DNA of 33,401 nt from a virus, in IMG/VR virus record IMGVR_UViG_3300034121_000393, positions 1-33,401 of that record; one strand, given 5' to 3'. Shown here in pieces: positions 7,891-15,852 of this stretch; the stretch's first letter is position 1; every line of letters starts with the position of its first letter. Position numbers and translations under genes: made by a program. Below the pieces are notes generated by a model that ran no database searches, was not told the origin of the DNA, and was given only the letters and a program-made list of their open reading frames with translations.

Positions 7891-9189
7891 TTAATTGCTT
7901 CCAGTTGTGCTTTGGTTTTGCTCATTGCCTATTGTACTTTGTAATGTTGTTGATATAATTAATTTGTCTGCGTTAGGGTCATCAGTAATCGGAGGTTTTC
8001 CCATTGCAACACGCACTTCATTTGCAGTAAATATGCCTTTCATTTTAAAGTCTGCTAACTGTATTTTGTTTTCCTGCAAACATTCAACACCGCTAAAGTC
8101 TTGTCGCATTCTAACTTGTTGACTTGGAAAGTGATTAGTGCATAAGTATTGCGTGTAAGCCTCTGCCATTTTATCAGATAGAGGAATGATGCAATTGGTA
8201 TACATATTCTTTTGCGCTTCCAAACTATTGTTGAATGTACTTGCAGCAGTATCGTTGAATAATTTGGCATCAATACCAAACACATTACACAATGCTCTGG
8301 TGTTTACTATTCCCTTTTCAAGTAACTGCATATCACTTGGTGACATACCTATTTGAATGTATTTTAAGTCTTTGTTTGTGGTAATAATCTTACCAAAGTT
8401 ATGCGCTCCACCAACACGATTTCTCAATTCAGCATCTACCCTTGTTGCCTCATCTGGTGTCATTGGCAATTGTGAACTATCTGAAATTAATCCTGCAACA
8501 CCTTTGTTTGATAATATACTTGCATCAGCAATCCAACGCTCATTGCCTACCTTAACAACGTATGCAGCAACTTGAATAGGGCTTAAACCATAGTCAAAGG
8601 TCTGTAGATTTGGATTGTAGAACTTAATGTGCTTTAACTCATTTTGCGTGTATACCCTTGATGTGCCACCGAAATTGAATTGGTATTCAAGTTGTGGCAT
8701 AAAAAAGTTTAAGTTGCGGTTATAGATGTTAATGGCAGAACTTGGTAGAATATCTAATTCTTGAATCAATCTTGAATTAAATTGTGTATTGCCCACTAAA
8801 TAAACATTGCCAGTAATCAATAAGTAAAGTAAGGTTTGCTCTTCGATATCATTCCAAGTATAGCCCTTATAGTTGTTTGGCTCATCCATTAATTCGTGAA
8901 GAGATGTATTGTAAATCTTCTCCCAAGTACCATCAACTCTTTTCCTTTCAATTATCCAAGGTATAGATTTGCTTACATCAACTATTTTCTTAACTATGGC
9001 ATATACATCAACATTCTCTGAATAGCCCTCTCTAATCATTAAATCTGCTCTATTGCCCCAATTCAATGGCATTAGACCACCAAACTCTCTCCAGATTGTT
9101 TCTCTGTTCTGCTCGGTCAACGATATAGTGTTGGCATAGCTTAATGCTTTGTTTGCTATTTTCCCAACTACCTTTTGAATGAAATTCAT
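7891..9189 (-). CDS. Portal protein (HK97-family)
   Basis: 432 aa. The dodecameric portal ring is the packaging channel at the head vertex. Family features in order: N-terminal region with DVYAIVKKIVDVSKSIPW (about 58-75), the conserved LLITGNVYLVGN strand (about 124-135), the clip/stem region, and the C-terminal FGIDAKLFND plus NSLEAQKN crown segment (about 320-350). The length matches HK97-type portals (about 400-450 aa). It lies after large terminase and before the prohead protease. A -7-like element TACATTTG sits 20 bases upstream of the ATG. Confidence 0.9.
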   Translation of the reverse strand: MNFIQKVVGKIANKALSYANTISLTEQNRETIWREFGGLMPLNWGNRADLMIREGYSENVDVYAIVKKIVDVSKSIPWIIERKRVDGTWEKIYNTSLHELMDEPNNYKGYTWNDIEEQTLLYLLITGNVYLVGNTQFNSRLIQELDILPSSAINIYNRNLNFFMPQLEYQFNFGGTSRVYTQNELKHIKFYNPNLQTFDYGLSPIQVAAYVVKVGNERWIADASILSNKGVAGLISDSSQLPMTPDEATRVDAELRNRVGGAHNFGKIITTNKDLKYIQIGMSPSDMQLLEKGIVNTRALCNVFGIDAKLFNDTAASTFNNSLEAQKNMYTNCIIPLSDKMAEAYTQYLCTNHFPSQQVRMRQDFSGVECLQENKIQLADFKMKGIFTANEVRVAMGKPPITDDPNADKLIISTTLQSTIGNEQNQSTTGSN

Positions 9190-9208
9190 TTATTGAATAA
9201 ATATTGGA

Positions 9209-9216
9209 CAAATGTA
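9209..9216 (-). promoter_or_regulatory. Possible promoter -7 element (TACATTTG) upstream of the portal gene
   Basis: The minus strand reads TACATTTG, an exact TAnnTTTG match, 20 bases upstream of the portal ATG. TTTG occurs at 9239..9242 with 22 nt spacing, slightly longer than optimal. It lies in the 73-base gap between terL and portal. Confidence 0.5.
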
Positions 9217-9262
9217 TTAATAATTCTTTTCATATTCGCAAATTTCGTTAAAATAATTCATT

Positions 9263-10462
9263 TTAAGCACCTCCGATTGCTAATGTGGATACTGGTACAA
9301 GGTAATCGAATCCGTAACGTGCAGGGTCAATTTGATGGTTGTATGCATCAATAGGTGTTTCTGATTTCTTATCGTGCCAAATATAATTCCGTAGTTCTTT
9401 GATGAGGTTTAAACTATCTGATGTAACAACTATCTGATAGTCTTGCATTCGCTTGATGCCATTTCTCACACTATCCTTACCCTTTTGCGCTGGCATTACG
9501 TTAAAATTGCGTTGCCTTAAATCGTTTATTGTTCTTGGGTCAGCAGAATCAGCAACGATGATGCTATTGATGGGGTTTACTCTTAACCTCAACGATTCAC
9601 TTAATTGCTCGGTGCTATTGCCAGTCTTATACATACACTCCTGCAAGTATATTATTCTTCGCTTCTTATCAACTGCTATTTTAATCAATGAATCTGGGTC
9701 ATTGCTGAACCCGAAATCCAAACCATAAACGTGCGGTAATGAATCATCGAATTCACCGATGTCCCAATTTTGAAAGATTGCACCCTGCAATGTGCCAACT
9801 TCACCATCAATATAAACACGACACCAATTGTGCCAATATTCATTTTTTATGTTCTTTGGGTCTGTTTTGTCGCCTAATGGATTATGGTATGCCTTGCCTA
9901 ACTTAATGTTCAACTCCGAAAGGATCTCTGGAGGGCAAGCCTCATTGTCTTTGTAAGTAAGCAAAAGAAACTCTGAATCTGATTCAGTCAATATCTCATC
10001 GTGTACCCAAAATTGTCGGTCTGGGTTAAAGTCTATCCAAATGGTGTTGCTCCTTGTAATTAACGCATCTGCAATATCGTAGTCAATGTGGTTTGCTTCA
10101 TTCAAGAATAACACATCACGCTTCCCCGCTGCTTTGGCTTTACCGACTGAATCGAAAGCAGTAAACTGAACTATTGCACCATTTGAGAATTTGTATTCCA
10201 TTGGGTTACTTCGCCAATGGTCATCAATCCAACGATTAGTATCAAACATAGTGTCTTGGAATATCTTAACTGCTCCATTCCTTACTGCTGGAATACTTTC
10301 AGCTACAACTGTGATGAGGTGTCTTGGATTTTTAGTTGCATAATCAATGGCAGCAACTGGAATAATGCCATAGGTCTTGCCCGCACTTGTACCACCTTGT
10401 ATGACACGCTTTCTGGCTTTCATAGCCAATAACTTATTAATCGCAGTTGTCCTTTGAAACAT
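9263..10462 (-). CDS. terL: Terminase large subunit (Terminase_3/PBSX-like ATPase-nuclease)
   Basis: 399 aa. The packaging motor ATPase and headful/cos nuclease. Walker A is GGTSAGKT (residues 23-30), Walker B VLFLNEAN (117-124, catalytic E122), and the coupling motif is IDFNPDR (143-149). The C-terminal RNase H-like nuclease has D249 (YGLDFGF), D305/D308 (VADSADP) and Asp residues 379/386 (QIDPARYGFDYL). All key residues are present, so it looks intact; its length is normal for the PBSX group. It starts two bases after the small terminase stop. Confidence 0.95.
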   Translation of the reverse strand: MFQRTTAINKLLAMKARKRVIQGGTSAGKTYGIIPVAAIDYATKNPRHLITVVAESIPAVRNGAVKIFQDTMFDTNRWIDDHWRSNPMEYKFSNGAIVQFTAFDSVGKAKAAGKRDVLFLNEANHIDYDIADALITRSNTIWIDFNPDRQFWVHDEILTESDSEFLLLTYKDNEACPPEILSELNIKLGKAYHNPLGDKTDPKNIKNEYWHNWCRVYIDGEVGTLQGAIFQNWDIGEFDDSLPHVYGLDFGFSNDPDSLIKIAVDKKRRIIYLQECMYKTGNSTEQLSESLRLRVNPINSIIVADSADPRTINDLRQRNFNVMPAQKGKDSVRNGIKRMQDYQIVVTSDSLNLIKELRNYIWHDKKSETPIDAYNHQIDPARYGFDYLVPVSTLAIGGA

Positions 10463-10464
10463 AG

Positions 10465-10923
10465 TTAATTAAACAATGGTTGCTCACCTACCACCTTAAC
10501 TTCACTTTTCGCAGGTGCATAATCACCGCCCATCTTGTTTAACTCTGCTATGGCTGCTCTTCTTTCGCCAAAAGATGGTTTGACCATTAGTGTTACTATG
10601 CCACTTGGTGTGCTTATTTCTTCTTCAATGCTCAATTCCCCTCTTAATATTTTGGTAAGCATTTGCATACGTTCAGCAGCATCGGCAATTGAACCATCTG
10701 CTATATCTTGAGCAGCCTTTTCATTTGCCATTGCAACTATCTTTTTATTCTCTGATTGCAGTTCGGAAATGTAAGACTTAATTTTATCCGTTTTAAGCAA
10801 TCTTGATGATGCTGCCTTACTTGTACCTTGTTTAGCAATAGTAAATGCAATAGAATAAGAATCTGTGGCATTCTTGCCACTAACAAACAACTTGCAAAAC
10901 TCCTTTTGTTTCTCGGTTAACAT
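10465..10923 (-). CDS. terS: Terminase small subunit
   Basis: 152 aa. It recognises phage DNA and loads the large terminase. The N-terminus has the typical LTEKQKEFCKLFVSGKNATDSY start of the Terminase_2-like helix-turn-helix (about residues 2-45), then a helical oligomerisation region and a short C-terminal tail. It is directly upstream of terL, as usual. A TATCTTTG element lies 30 bases before the ATG and may start the late transcript. Confidence 0.88.
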   Translation of the reverse strand: MLTEKQKEFCKLFVSGKNATDSYSIAFTIAKQGTSKAASSRLLKTDKIKSYISELQSENKKIVAMANEKAAQDIADGSIADAAERMQMLTKILRGELSIEEEISTPSGIVTLMVKPSFGERRAAIAELNKMGGDYAPAKSEVKVVGEQPLFN

Positions 10924-10952
10924 TTAATTATAGGTTGGTTAACAATTGTTCA

Positions 10953-10960
10953 CAAAGATA
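10953..10960 (-). promoter_or_regulatory. Promoter -7 element (TATCTTTG) upstream of the packaging/head genes
   Basis: Minus-strand TATCTTTG matches TAnnTTTG exactly, 29 bases upstream of the terS ATG, in the only gap between the replication block and the virion block. No good TTTG at -33 was found, so activation by a phage factor is possible. Confidence 0.5.
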
Positions 10961-10964
10961 AGAA

Positions 10965-11495
10965 TTATTTTAATAAGTTTAGTATTTCAGTTTGCAGTTG
11001 CTCAAACGATGTAGCTACAATGTAATTACCTCCATCGGCTTCGATTGCTGCTTTGCGTTTTAGTTGTGCTTCTCCCATTTTATCAGTTGGTGATTTGACT
11101 TCGATGGCAAACAATCGGCCTTTCAATATACATTGTATATCCTCCATACCTTTGTTAAGCCCAGCAATGTAACCTATGCCCTTTCGATATCTGCCCTCAC
11201 TACTTATGCGCCTTGCACTATTGCAGCTATGTACTGCTTTAAGGTAGGCAATAATAAGGTCGGTAAACTTATTAGTGTTGAATGAATCTTTGGTTTCTTT
11301 CGGTTGCAGGATATTGTTAACTGGCAAATCCAAATGGTTTGTCGTGAGCTCCGCTTTTCGTTTCTTAACAACTTTCTTTTTGTTGAGGTTAAATCGTTCA
11401 ATCGGTAATGTTTGCCAAAATGCTTGATTCATGTTTGACCGTTTAAATTGGTTGTGGTAATACAGTTCAAATTCTGGGATTGTGTAAATTTTCAT
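10965..11495 (-). CDS. VRR-NUC domain nuclease
   Basis: 176 aa. The C-terminal half is a clear VRR-NUC (PD-(D/E)XK superfamily) domain: GRYRKGIGYIAGLNKGMEDI (D119), FAIEVK (E132, K134) and the Q144 helix, ending with GGNYIVATSFEQL. Such stand-alone phage enzymes are structure-specific or Holliday-junction nucleases. The N-terminal 75 residues (FWQTLPIERFNLNKKKV...) are basic and of unknown role. It is the last gene before packaging, so it may resolve replication or recombination intermediates before terminase acts. Confidence 0.88.
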   Translation of the reverse strand: MKIYTIPEFELYYHNQFKRSNMNQAFWQTLPIERFNLNKKKVVKKRKAELTTNHLDLPVNNILQPKETKDSFNTNKFTDLIIAYLKAVHSCNSARRISSEGRYRKGIGYIAGLNKGMEDIQCILKGRLFAIEVKSPTDKMGEAQLKRKAAIEADGGNYIVATSFEQLQTEILNLLK

Positions 11496-11733
11496 ATTAT
11501 TACTATTACTTATTAATTACTTAAAAATTACCAAAAAATTACCAAGCGTATGCCTTACTACCATTGCTCTATATTATTATTATTATTAAAAAGTAATAAA
11601 GTAATAAAGAAATACAACATTTATACGTTTTTTGTTTTTGATATGTTTTTGCCATAGCTTTTGGATTATTACCGATATTTATTACTTTGTTGATTGTCAG
11701 CATATTAATAAGTAATTAGTAATTTTAGTAATA
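11496..11733. other. AT-rich non-coding segment with ATTAC/GTAAT repeats (candidate origin or regulatory region)
   Basis: This 238-base gap is the longest without a convincing gene. It contains about 12 ATTAC or GTAAT units: five ATTAC near 11505-11540 (including two AAAAATTACC copies in tandem), two GTAAT near 11593-11605, two ATTAC near 11667-11685, and three GTAAT near 11711-11731. A 44-codon minus ORF (ATG near 11702) ending in poly-Ile is possible but looks spurious. The location next to helicase and nuclease genes fits an origin; this is inference. Confidence 0.45.
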
Positions 11734-13329
11734 TTAATATGCAAACCTTGGCATCGCTTCATTAGGGTCATCAACTGAATCATTTTGTTTATTAACTACT
11801 TTATTTTTAATATGATAAGGATTTTTAAATAGAAAAGGAAGTCCAGTTTTGCTGCTCTGTGGATAATTTTGATTTGGGAATCCTTTATACTTTTTGTTTT
11901 TTAAAATTACCACTTTCATTTCATCCTTTATAACTTTTCTAATATAGCAAGCATCAAATTTATGATTTAATGAAAACCATTGCATTTTAACATCTTTAGC
12001 AGTTGCCTCAATAAATTCAATTCCATCATTATTCATAAAGAAATCATCTAAATTCATTTCGATTTCTTTTCTCAATGTTGATTTACTTTCCTCCATAACA
12101 ACTTGCAATGATTCGGTTAAGATTTCATCCTTTGTAAATACCATTCGTGATTTGCTAAAATCTATTGCAGGAAGTTGTATAAGATATTTTAAAAACTTTG
12201 GTATCTCATTAAACAAATCGGTTTCGATGTTAGTGTTTTTTGCGCCTTTGATAAGTTTAATTTTTCTCACCCAAAATCGAATCTCCTCCTCATCTATTTT
12301 CATAAAATCACTTTCTTTGTTGGTGCAAAAAATAACCTTACCAAAAAAAGGTACTGAATAATGGCTAACAAACTTTTGCGAAACAGACATTGTTTTGGCG
12401 GTTGCTATTGATTTTAACTTTTCAATTGCGTGTTGTTTATCGATGGTCGTTTCATCAATCATAATGATGTTTTTAGTCGCGTACGCATCATTAAAGTTAC
12501 TTGTAAGGTCACTTGGATTAATTAAGGTAGTGTTTTCTCCAAACAACATTTGAATCCAATTTAAGAAAGTTGTTTTACCCGTTTCTCGTTCCGTTGAAAC
12601 AAGTGCTAATACTGGCAATATTTGGCGCGGATATTCGTAAAGTATTTTCATATACTTTAAACCAAGCTCCCATTGCTCTCCAAATATATGATGTATCAAT
12701 CCCATAGTTACGGGTATATCGTTTTGGTTAACCTCATCAATAACAAATTTATGCGAAAACTTTGCGTAAAGGTTATAACAGTTGTTAAGCACTGGAGTAT
12801 ATTCGACATTGTCCGGATAGATAGTAAAGTCATCAAACTTGTAAATCATTCCAAGTAATTGTTTGCCATGGTCTTGCTTTATTTCATCTTTTTTCCAAGG
12901 TTTTAACAAAGTGTTTTCAGATTTGTATCTGTCTTTTTTGGCTATAACTTTAAAGTAATCAGTTCCCACCCTAATATAAGGTATATCGGATTTCATTATT
13001 TCAAAATTAACATAAGACATTGCAGCGAATGAATCGCCTTGGAATTTAACCGCGGCTAAAACCATAAATTTAGAAACTTTGGCCCCAACACCAAGTCGAT
13101 AACTATTTTTTTTCATCACATCAATAGTGTTTAACTTATTGAGAATGAAAGTCGGTTTGTTAAGTTCCTGCGGATCTAAACTATCGGGATTAAGTAGGCA
13201 TACTTCCGTTTCAGATTTTACATTGCATTGTTTGATGCCCTCGAAAATTGAAATAAATGAACCATAGAAGTTAAAGTAATCCACCGCGTTAAGTAGCGGG
13301 TTTGATTCAGGTTTTTTAAATTTGTCCAT
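11734..13329 (-). CDS. Replicative helicase, SF3/D5-like (DUF5906 type)
   Basis: 531 aa from the ATG at 13329; an upstream in-frame TTG at 13335 is less likely. The C-terminal half is a superfamily 3-type AAA+ helicase: Walker A STERETGKTT (245-254), Walker B IIMIDET (288-294), motif C KVIFCTNKES (331-340), then RFWVRKI. The N-terminal half (about 1-200) has no recognised primase motif; the primase function is probably in the separate 293-aa gene upstream. It overlaps the preceding 61-aa gene by 14 nt. The last about 90 residues are basic, possibly DNA-binding. Confidence 0.85.
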   Translation of the reverse strand: MDKFKKPESNPLLNAVDYFNFYGSFISIFEGIKQCNVKSETEVCLLNPDSLDPQELNKPTFILNKLNTIDVMKKNSYRLGVGAKVSKFMVLAAVKFQGDSFAAMSYVNFEIMKSDIPYIRVGTDYFKVIAKKDRYKSENTLLKPWKKDEIKQDHGKQLLGMIYKFDDFTIYPDNVEYTPVLNNCYNLYAKFSHKFVIDEVNQNDIPVTMGLIHHIFGEQWELGLKYMKILYEYPRQILPVLALVSTERETGKTTFLNWIQMLFGENTTLINPSDLTSNFNDAYATKNIIMIDETTIDKQHAIEKLKSIATAKTMSVSQKFVSHYSVPFFGKVIFCTNKESDFMKIDEEEIRFWVRKIKLIKGAKNTNIETDLFNEIPKFLKYLIQLPAIDFSKSRMVFTKDEILTESLQVVMEESKSTLRKEIEMNLDDFFMNNDGIEFIEATAKDVKMQWFSLNHKFDACYIRKVIKDEMKVVILKNKKYKGFPNQNYPQSSKTGLPFLFKNPYHIKNKVVNKQNDSVDDPNEAMPRFAY

Positions 13330-13501
13330 TGTCAATTTGTTTTATCATTTCTTCTGCAAACATAATAGCTTCAAAACATATATTCCCAATATTGATTTTA
13401 TCAATATAACCAGAACTTTGTTTACTTTTTGCAATTAAACTTTGCATTGCTATTACTGCAATGTACTCTAATCTTTCTTGTTTTGTTTTTTCGTTTTTCA
13501 T
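13316..13501 (-). CDS. Small helical protein of unknown function
   Basis: 61 aa, strongly basic N-terminus (MKNEKTKQER) then two probable helices. No recognised domain. It directly follows the structured RNA at 13506..13636 (start codon 5 bases after its U-tract) and overlaps the helicase start, so its translation may be coupled to helicase translation. It could act as a leader ORF for the helicase; evidence is only the position. Confidence 0.6.
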   Translation of the reverse strand: MKNEKTKQERLEYIAVIAMQSLIAKSKQSSGYIDKINIGNICFEAIMFAEEMIKQIDNGQI

Positions 13502-13505
13502 AATT

Positions 13506-13636
13506 TTAAAAATAAAAAAGCCCTAGTGATTAAGTTTGCTTACGAAGCAAGTAAGGGATTGACTCCTTACACTTAATCATTAGGACTTCTAATGTTTTAA
13601 TGTCAATCTATGTTACTTCGGTTCGTGACTCCGATG
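13506..13636 (-). ncRNA. Structured RNA / attenuator: three-way junction with loop pseudoknot and U-tract
   Basis: On the minus strand a complete transcription unit is visible. Stem P1 pairs 13519-13535 with 13571-13587 (17 positions, one mismatch and one wobble). P2 is TTGCTT/AAGCAA (13536-13550) and P3 GTAAGG/CCTTAC (13551-13570), all stacked with no unpaired base between them. The P3 loop (13557-13563) is complementary over 7 nt to 13602-13608, giving a pseudoknot. A small TCGG/CCGA hairpin lies at 13618-13634. P1 is followed by TTTTTTATTTTT on the minus strand, then the ATG at 13501. A matching promoter precedes it. Not recognised as a known family. Confidence 0.7.
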
Positions 13637-13639
13637 TTG

Positions 13640-13671
13640 CAAATGTACTTTATAATTATCTATTTTGCAAA
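13640..13671 (-). promoter_or_regulatory. Full Bacteroidota-type promoter for the structured RNA and helicase genes
   Basis: Minus strand: TTTG (13671-13668), 20 nt, TACATTTG (13647-13640). Both elements and the spacing match the Bacteroidota primary sigma consensus. The -33 element lies inside the end of the primase gene. Start of transcription is expected near 13633-13636. Confidence 0.8.
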
Positions 13672-14537
13672 TAAGTAGGAAAATTTAAACCCTTATCCAC
13701 CATTTGTTTTGCGGTAGCTTTATAAACACTTGGCTTTTTAGATAGGTAGCTTTGCGAATCAATTAAGTTATTGATAAGTGAAATGGCATCATTATAATCA
13801 ATATAATTCGCGCCAACAAACCCTCCGAGCAAATAACTGGTAGCTCTTAAAATAATATGCCCAGTATCGGTTATGGTATTAATTCGCTTTGCAATTATCT
13901 TTTCAATAACAGATGTTTTGTCATCAATAATGTATTGTTTTACTGCGGGCCTAACTATTTCAATGTGTTTTGTTGACCAAGTTTGCGCATCTGTTCTGTG
14001 TAAAATATCGGCATCGTAACTAATAAACATCGGTAAAATGCAGTTTTTTGGTGCTGTATCAAACCCATTGTAACAGTTGAGGTGTCGCTCGATGCCTGCA
14101 TAATAGTGTTTAAATTCATCAACCGAAGTGCAAATCGGAATCTTAACCAGTGCGCGAACACCATGCCTTGAAGCGGATAACCACGCGGTTATTATGTATT
14201 TGTATTCGTTAAATAAATACTGTTTAAATTCAACTGCCACATCGCTTTCCAAATGGTCAAAGTCTAAAACAAGTAAGCCAGTCCAATGTTGAATATTGGA
14301 ATACTTACGCGGCCCGTTAACGTAAACACATGGAGTGAATGAGTATAGTTTTGACTTTAAAGCTTGCTTTTTGGCCATGTCTTTATTTTCCTCTGCAATC
14401 CTTATCTCCTCAAATACATTGCGGATATCTTTTTTAGGCGTTCTAATTGCGTTAATTAGATATTCAAGCGTAACACTACCTAATGGAGTGCTACGTTTGA
14501 TATCCGCTTCGTAATAGTTGAATGTTATTGGTTGCAT
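13656..14537 (-). CDS. BT4734/VirE-N-type primase-like protein
   Basis: 293 aa. Matches the BT4734-like N-terminal (VirE-N) family, an archaeo-eukaryotic-primase-related domain common in Bacteroidota mobile elements. Visible motifs: WTGLLVLDFDHLE (D92, D94, metal-binding DxD), SASRHGVRALVKIP (121-134, nucleotide-binding), and GFDTAPKNCILPMFISYDAD (158-177). The C-terminal about 100 residues are helical. In related elements this domain is fused to the DUF5906 helicase; here the two are separate genes divided by a small ORF and an RNA element. It overlaps the upstream nuclease gene by 13 nt. Confidence 0.82.
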   Translation of the reverse strand: MQPITFNYYEADIKRSTPLGSVTLEYLINAIRTPKKDIRNVFEEIRIAEENKDMAKKQALKSKLYSFTPCVYVNGPRKYSNIQHWTGLLVLDFDHLESDVAVEFKQYLFNEYKYIITAWLSASRHGVRALVKIPICTSVDEFKHYYAGIERHLNCYNGFDTAPKNCILPMFISYDADILHRTDAQTWSTKHIEIVRPAVKQYIIDDKTSVIEKIIAKRINTITDTGHIILRATSYLLGGFVGANYIDYNDAISLINNLIDSQSYLSKKPSVYKATAKQMVDKGLNFPTYLQNR

Positions 14538-15082
14538 AGTTTATCCATCATAAACTCATAATTGGCTATGTGAACATTTGTGTAATCAATACCGTTTGGA
14601 TGTATCTTATGCTCAAATACTGGTTTATTGTTGATACTAAACTGATAGCCTAATGGTTTCTTTCGCACTTCACCAATGTTGAACACACCAAGAAAACCGT
14701 TAAAAGAATGGTGATCATGTAGCTCCTCATGTCTATCGATGTGCAATTCTACTCCATCAATAATTGTTGATTGCTCATTTAAAATAAAATAGCTATAAGA
14801 TAAAGGTGGGCAAATTAAAACAATAGCTTTAACAAATTCGCCTGGTTTATATTCCCACTCTGCGGTTGTGTATCTTTCGGCTTGCTTAATGTACTTGCCT
14901 ATTTCCTCGCCTCTTTTTTTGTCGGGTATTTTACATTCAATTGCAAAGTGATATTTGCCATCAATAGTTAAAAGCAAATCAATTCTGTTTTTTTTGCACT
15001 TGCTTACTACTTCTCTTTGAACTTCAAAATACTTTTTAAATTTTAATTCAAGTTTGTTTACAAATTCTTTTTCTGTTTTCAT
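14525..15082 (-). CDS. PD-(D/E)XK nuclease-like protein
   Basis: 185 aa. The N-terminal 75 residues carry a PD-(D/E)XK core: E12 helix, RIDLLL (D35), FAIECK (E49, K51) and a Q67 helix (YIKQAERY). The remainder, with HIDRHEELHDHHSF (His-rich, about 113-127), may be a substrate or metal-binding extension. Placed between Gp157-like/RecT-like proteins and the primase, it could be the exonuclease partner of the recombinase or a structure-specific nuclease. Family call from motif spacing; substrate unknown. Confidence 0.75.
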   Translation of the reverse strand: MKTEKEFVNKLELKFKKYFEVQREVVSKCKKNRIDLLLTIDGKYHFAIECKIPDKKRGEEIGKYIKQAERYTTAEWEYKPGEFVKAIVLICPPLSYSYFILNEQSTIIDGVELHIDRHEELHDHHSFNGFLGVFNIGEVRKKPLGYQFSINNKPVFEHKIHPNGIDYTNVHIANYEFMMDKLCNQ

Positions 15083-15083
15083 G

Positions 15084-15233
15084 TTATTTTTTTTTAGGGT
15101 TTAGTTTATTGTACTCGATTTGATTGTAATTAAAGCCATCCACTACCATTGCTTTTTGGATTGCATGATAAATTGTTTCGGCCCATGTTGGAAGGATTTT
15201 CCCGCTTGGGGATTTTACTAAAAATATTTTCAT
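15084..15233 (-). CDS. Small protein of unknown function (49 aa)
   Basis: 49 aa, Lys-rich (MKIFLVKSPSGKILPTWAET... NPKKK). The beginning (KIFLVKSPSGKI) looks like a beta hairpin. It stops one base before the nuclease ATG, and its start lies 16 bases after the structured element at 15249..15330, so it may be the first gene controlled by that RNA. No family recognised. Confidence 0.6.
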   Translation of the reverse strand: MKIFLVKSPSGKILPTWAETIYHAIQKAMVVDGFNYNQIEYNKLNPKKK

Positions 15234-15341
15234 TTAATTAAATAAAGAAACCCCTACCAGATTGCGCCACCCGCCAAGGGGCAACAATAAGATAGGGGCT
15301 ATGTTAAAAATGTCTTTCACTTTGGCGGGTTATTTGGGATG
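15234..15341 (-). ncRNA. Leader RNA candidate with interleaved (pseudoknot) stems
   Basis: On the minus strand, ACCCGCCAA (15330-15322) pairs with TTGGCGGGT (15277-15269), 9 bp. AGCCCCTA (15300-15293) pairs with TAGGGGTT (15256-15249), 8 bp including one G-U that exists only on this strand. The order is A-B-A'-B', an H-type pseudoknot topology, or two mutually exclusive stems. A U-rich tail (TTTCTTTATTT) follows, then the ATG at 15233. A promoter-like site precedes it. Not recognised as a known riboswitch. Confidence 0.6.
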
Positions 15342-15373
15342 TAAATATAAGTAATAATTACTTAATCTGCAAG
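15342..15373 (-). promoter_or_regulatory. Weak promoter-like site upstream of the pseudoknot leader
   Basis: Minus strand: CTTG (15373-15370), 20 nt, TATATTTA (15349-15342). The -7 element deviates from TAnnTTTG at the last base. The same TATATTTAC variant occurs upstream of the HNH gene. Confidence 0.4.
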
Positions 15374-15852
15374 TTCCGATGTGTTTCTATCCTGCATCCA
15401 GTAACCTCAACACCATCCTTTAATGCTGCTTTAATTGCAGCCTTATCGGCTTGTTCTGTTACTTTTACCACCTTGTATGCAGCAGGCAGTTGGTTGACAT
15501 CATTTACCTCAACTGATTCCGATTTTCTAAAGTTAATCTTGACCAAAGGTGTTTTAATTTCTTCAATCTGGAATAAATCCATTGCGTGTTTGATTCTCTC
15601 CTTAAGATATTCCGATGCTTTCTCACGTTGCTTTTTTGCTGCCTGCAATCGTTTTATTTCAGAATCAATGATGTCAACATCCGCATCCATTTCTTTAATT
15701 ACAAAAGAATAGGCTACTGATTTGTTTTGTAGTTGTTCTTCTGTGATTGCTAACTGCTCACTTAACTCTGATGTTAATTCACCATCGTTGTCAATTAACT
15801 GCTCTGCAAGTTTATTGTAATTTTGTTCGATGTTAAAAATTGATAGTTTCAT
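15358..15852 (-). CDS. Gp157-family siphovirus protein
   Basis: 164 aa. Matches the Siphovirus Gp157 family: long N-terminal coiled coil (about residues 5-90, with DADVDIIDSEIKRLQAAKK), then IKTPLVKINFRKSESVEV (about 98-115) and the C-terminal LPAAYKVVKVTEQADKAAIKAALKDG module typical of the family. Members usually sit beside recombination genes and were first noted in streptococcal phages; the exact role is unclear. It abuts the RecT-like gene (stop and start share base 15852), consistent with a shared recombination operon. Confidence 0.85.
   Translation of the reverse strand: MKLSIFNIEQNYNKLAEQLIDNDGELTSELSEQLAITEEQLQNKSVAYSFVIKEMDADVDIIDSEIKRLQAAKKQREKASEYLKERIKHAMDLFQIEEIKTPLVKINFRKSESVEVNDVNQLPAAYKVVKVTEQADKAAIKAALKDGVEVTGCRIETHRNLQIK

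Noticed and set aside
11570-11705. 44-codon minus-strand ORF ending in repeated Ile codons
   Set aside because: Its C-terminus is simply translation of the ATT repeat tract; no overlap/coupling and no family likeness.
13519-13587. Hammerhead ribozyme (three-stem RNA with CTAATGA)
   Set aside because: The CTAATGA lies within the paired P1 stem and the required GAAA and cleavage-site positions are absent.
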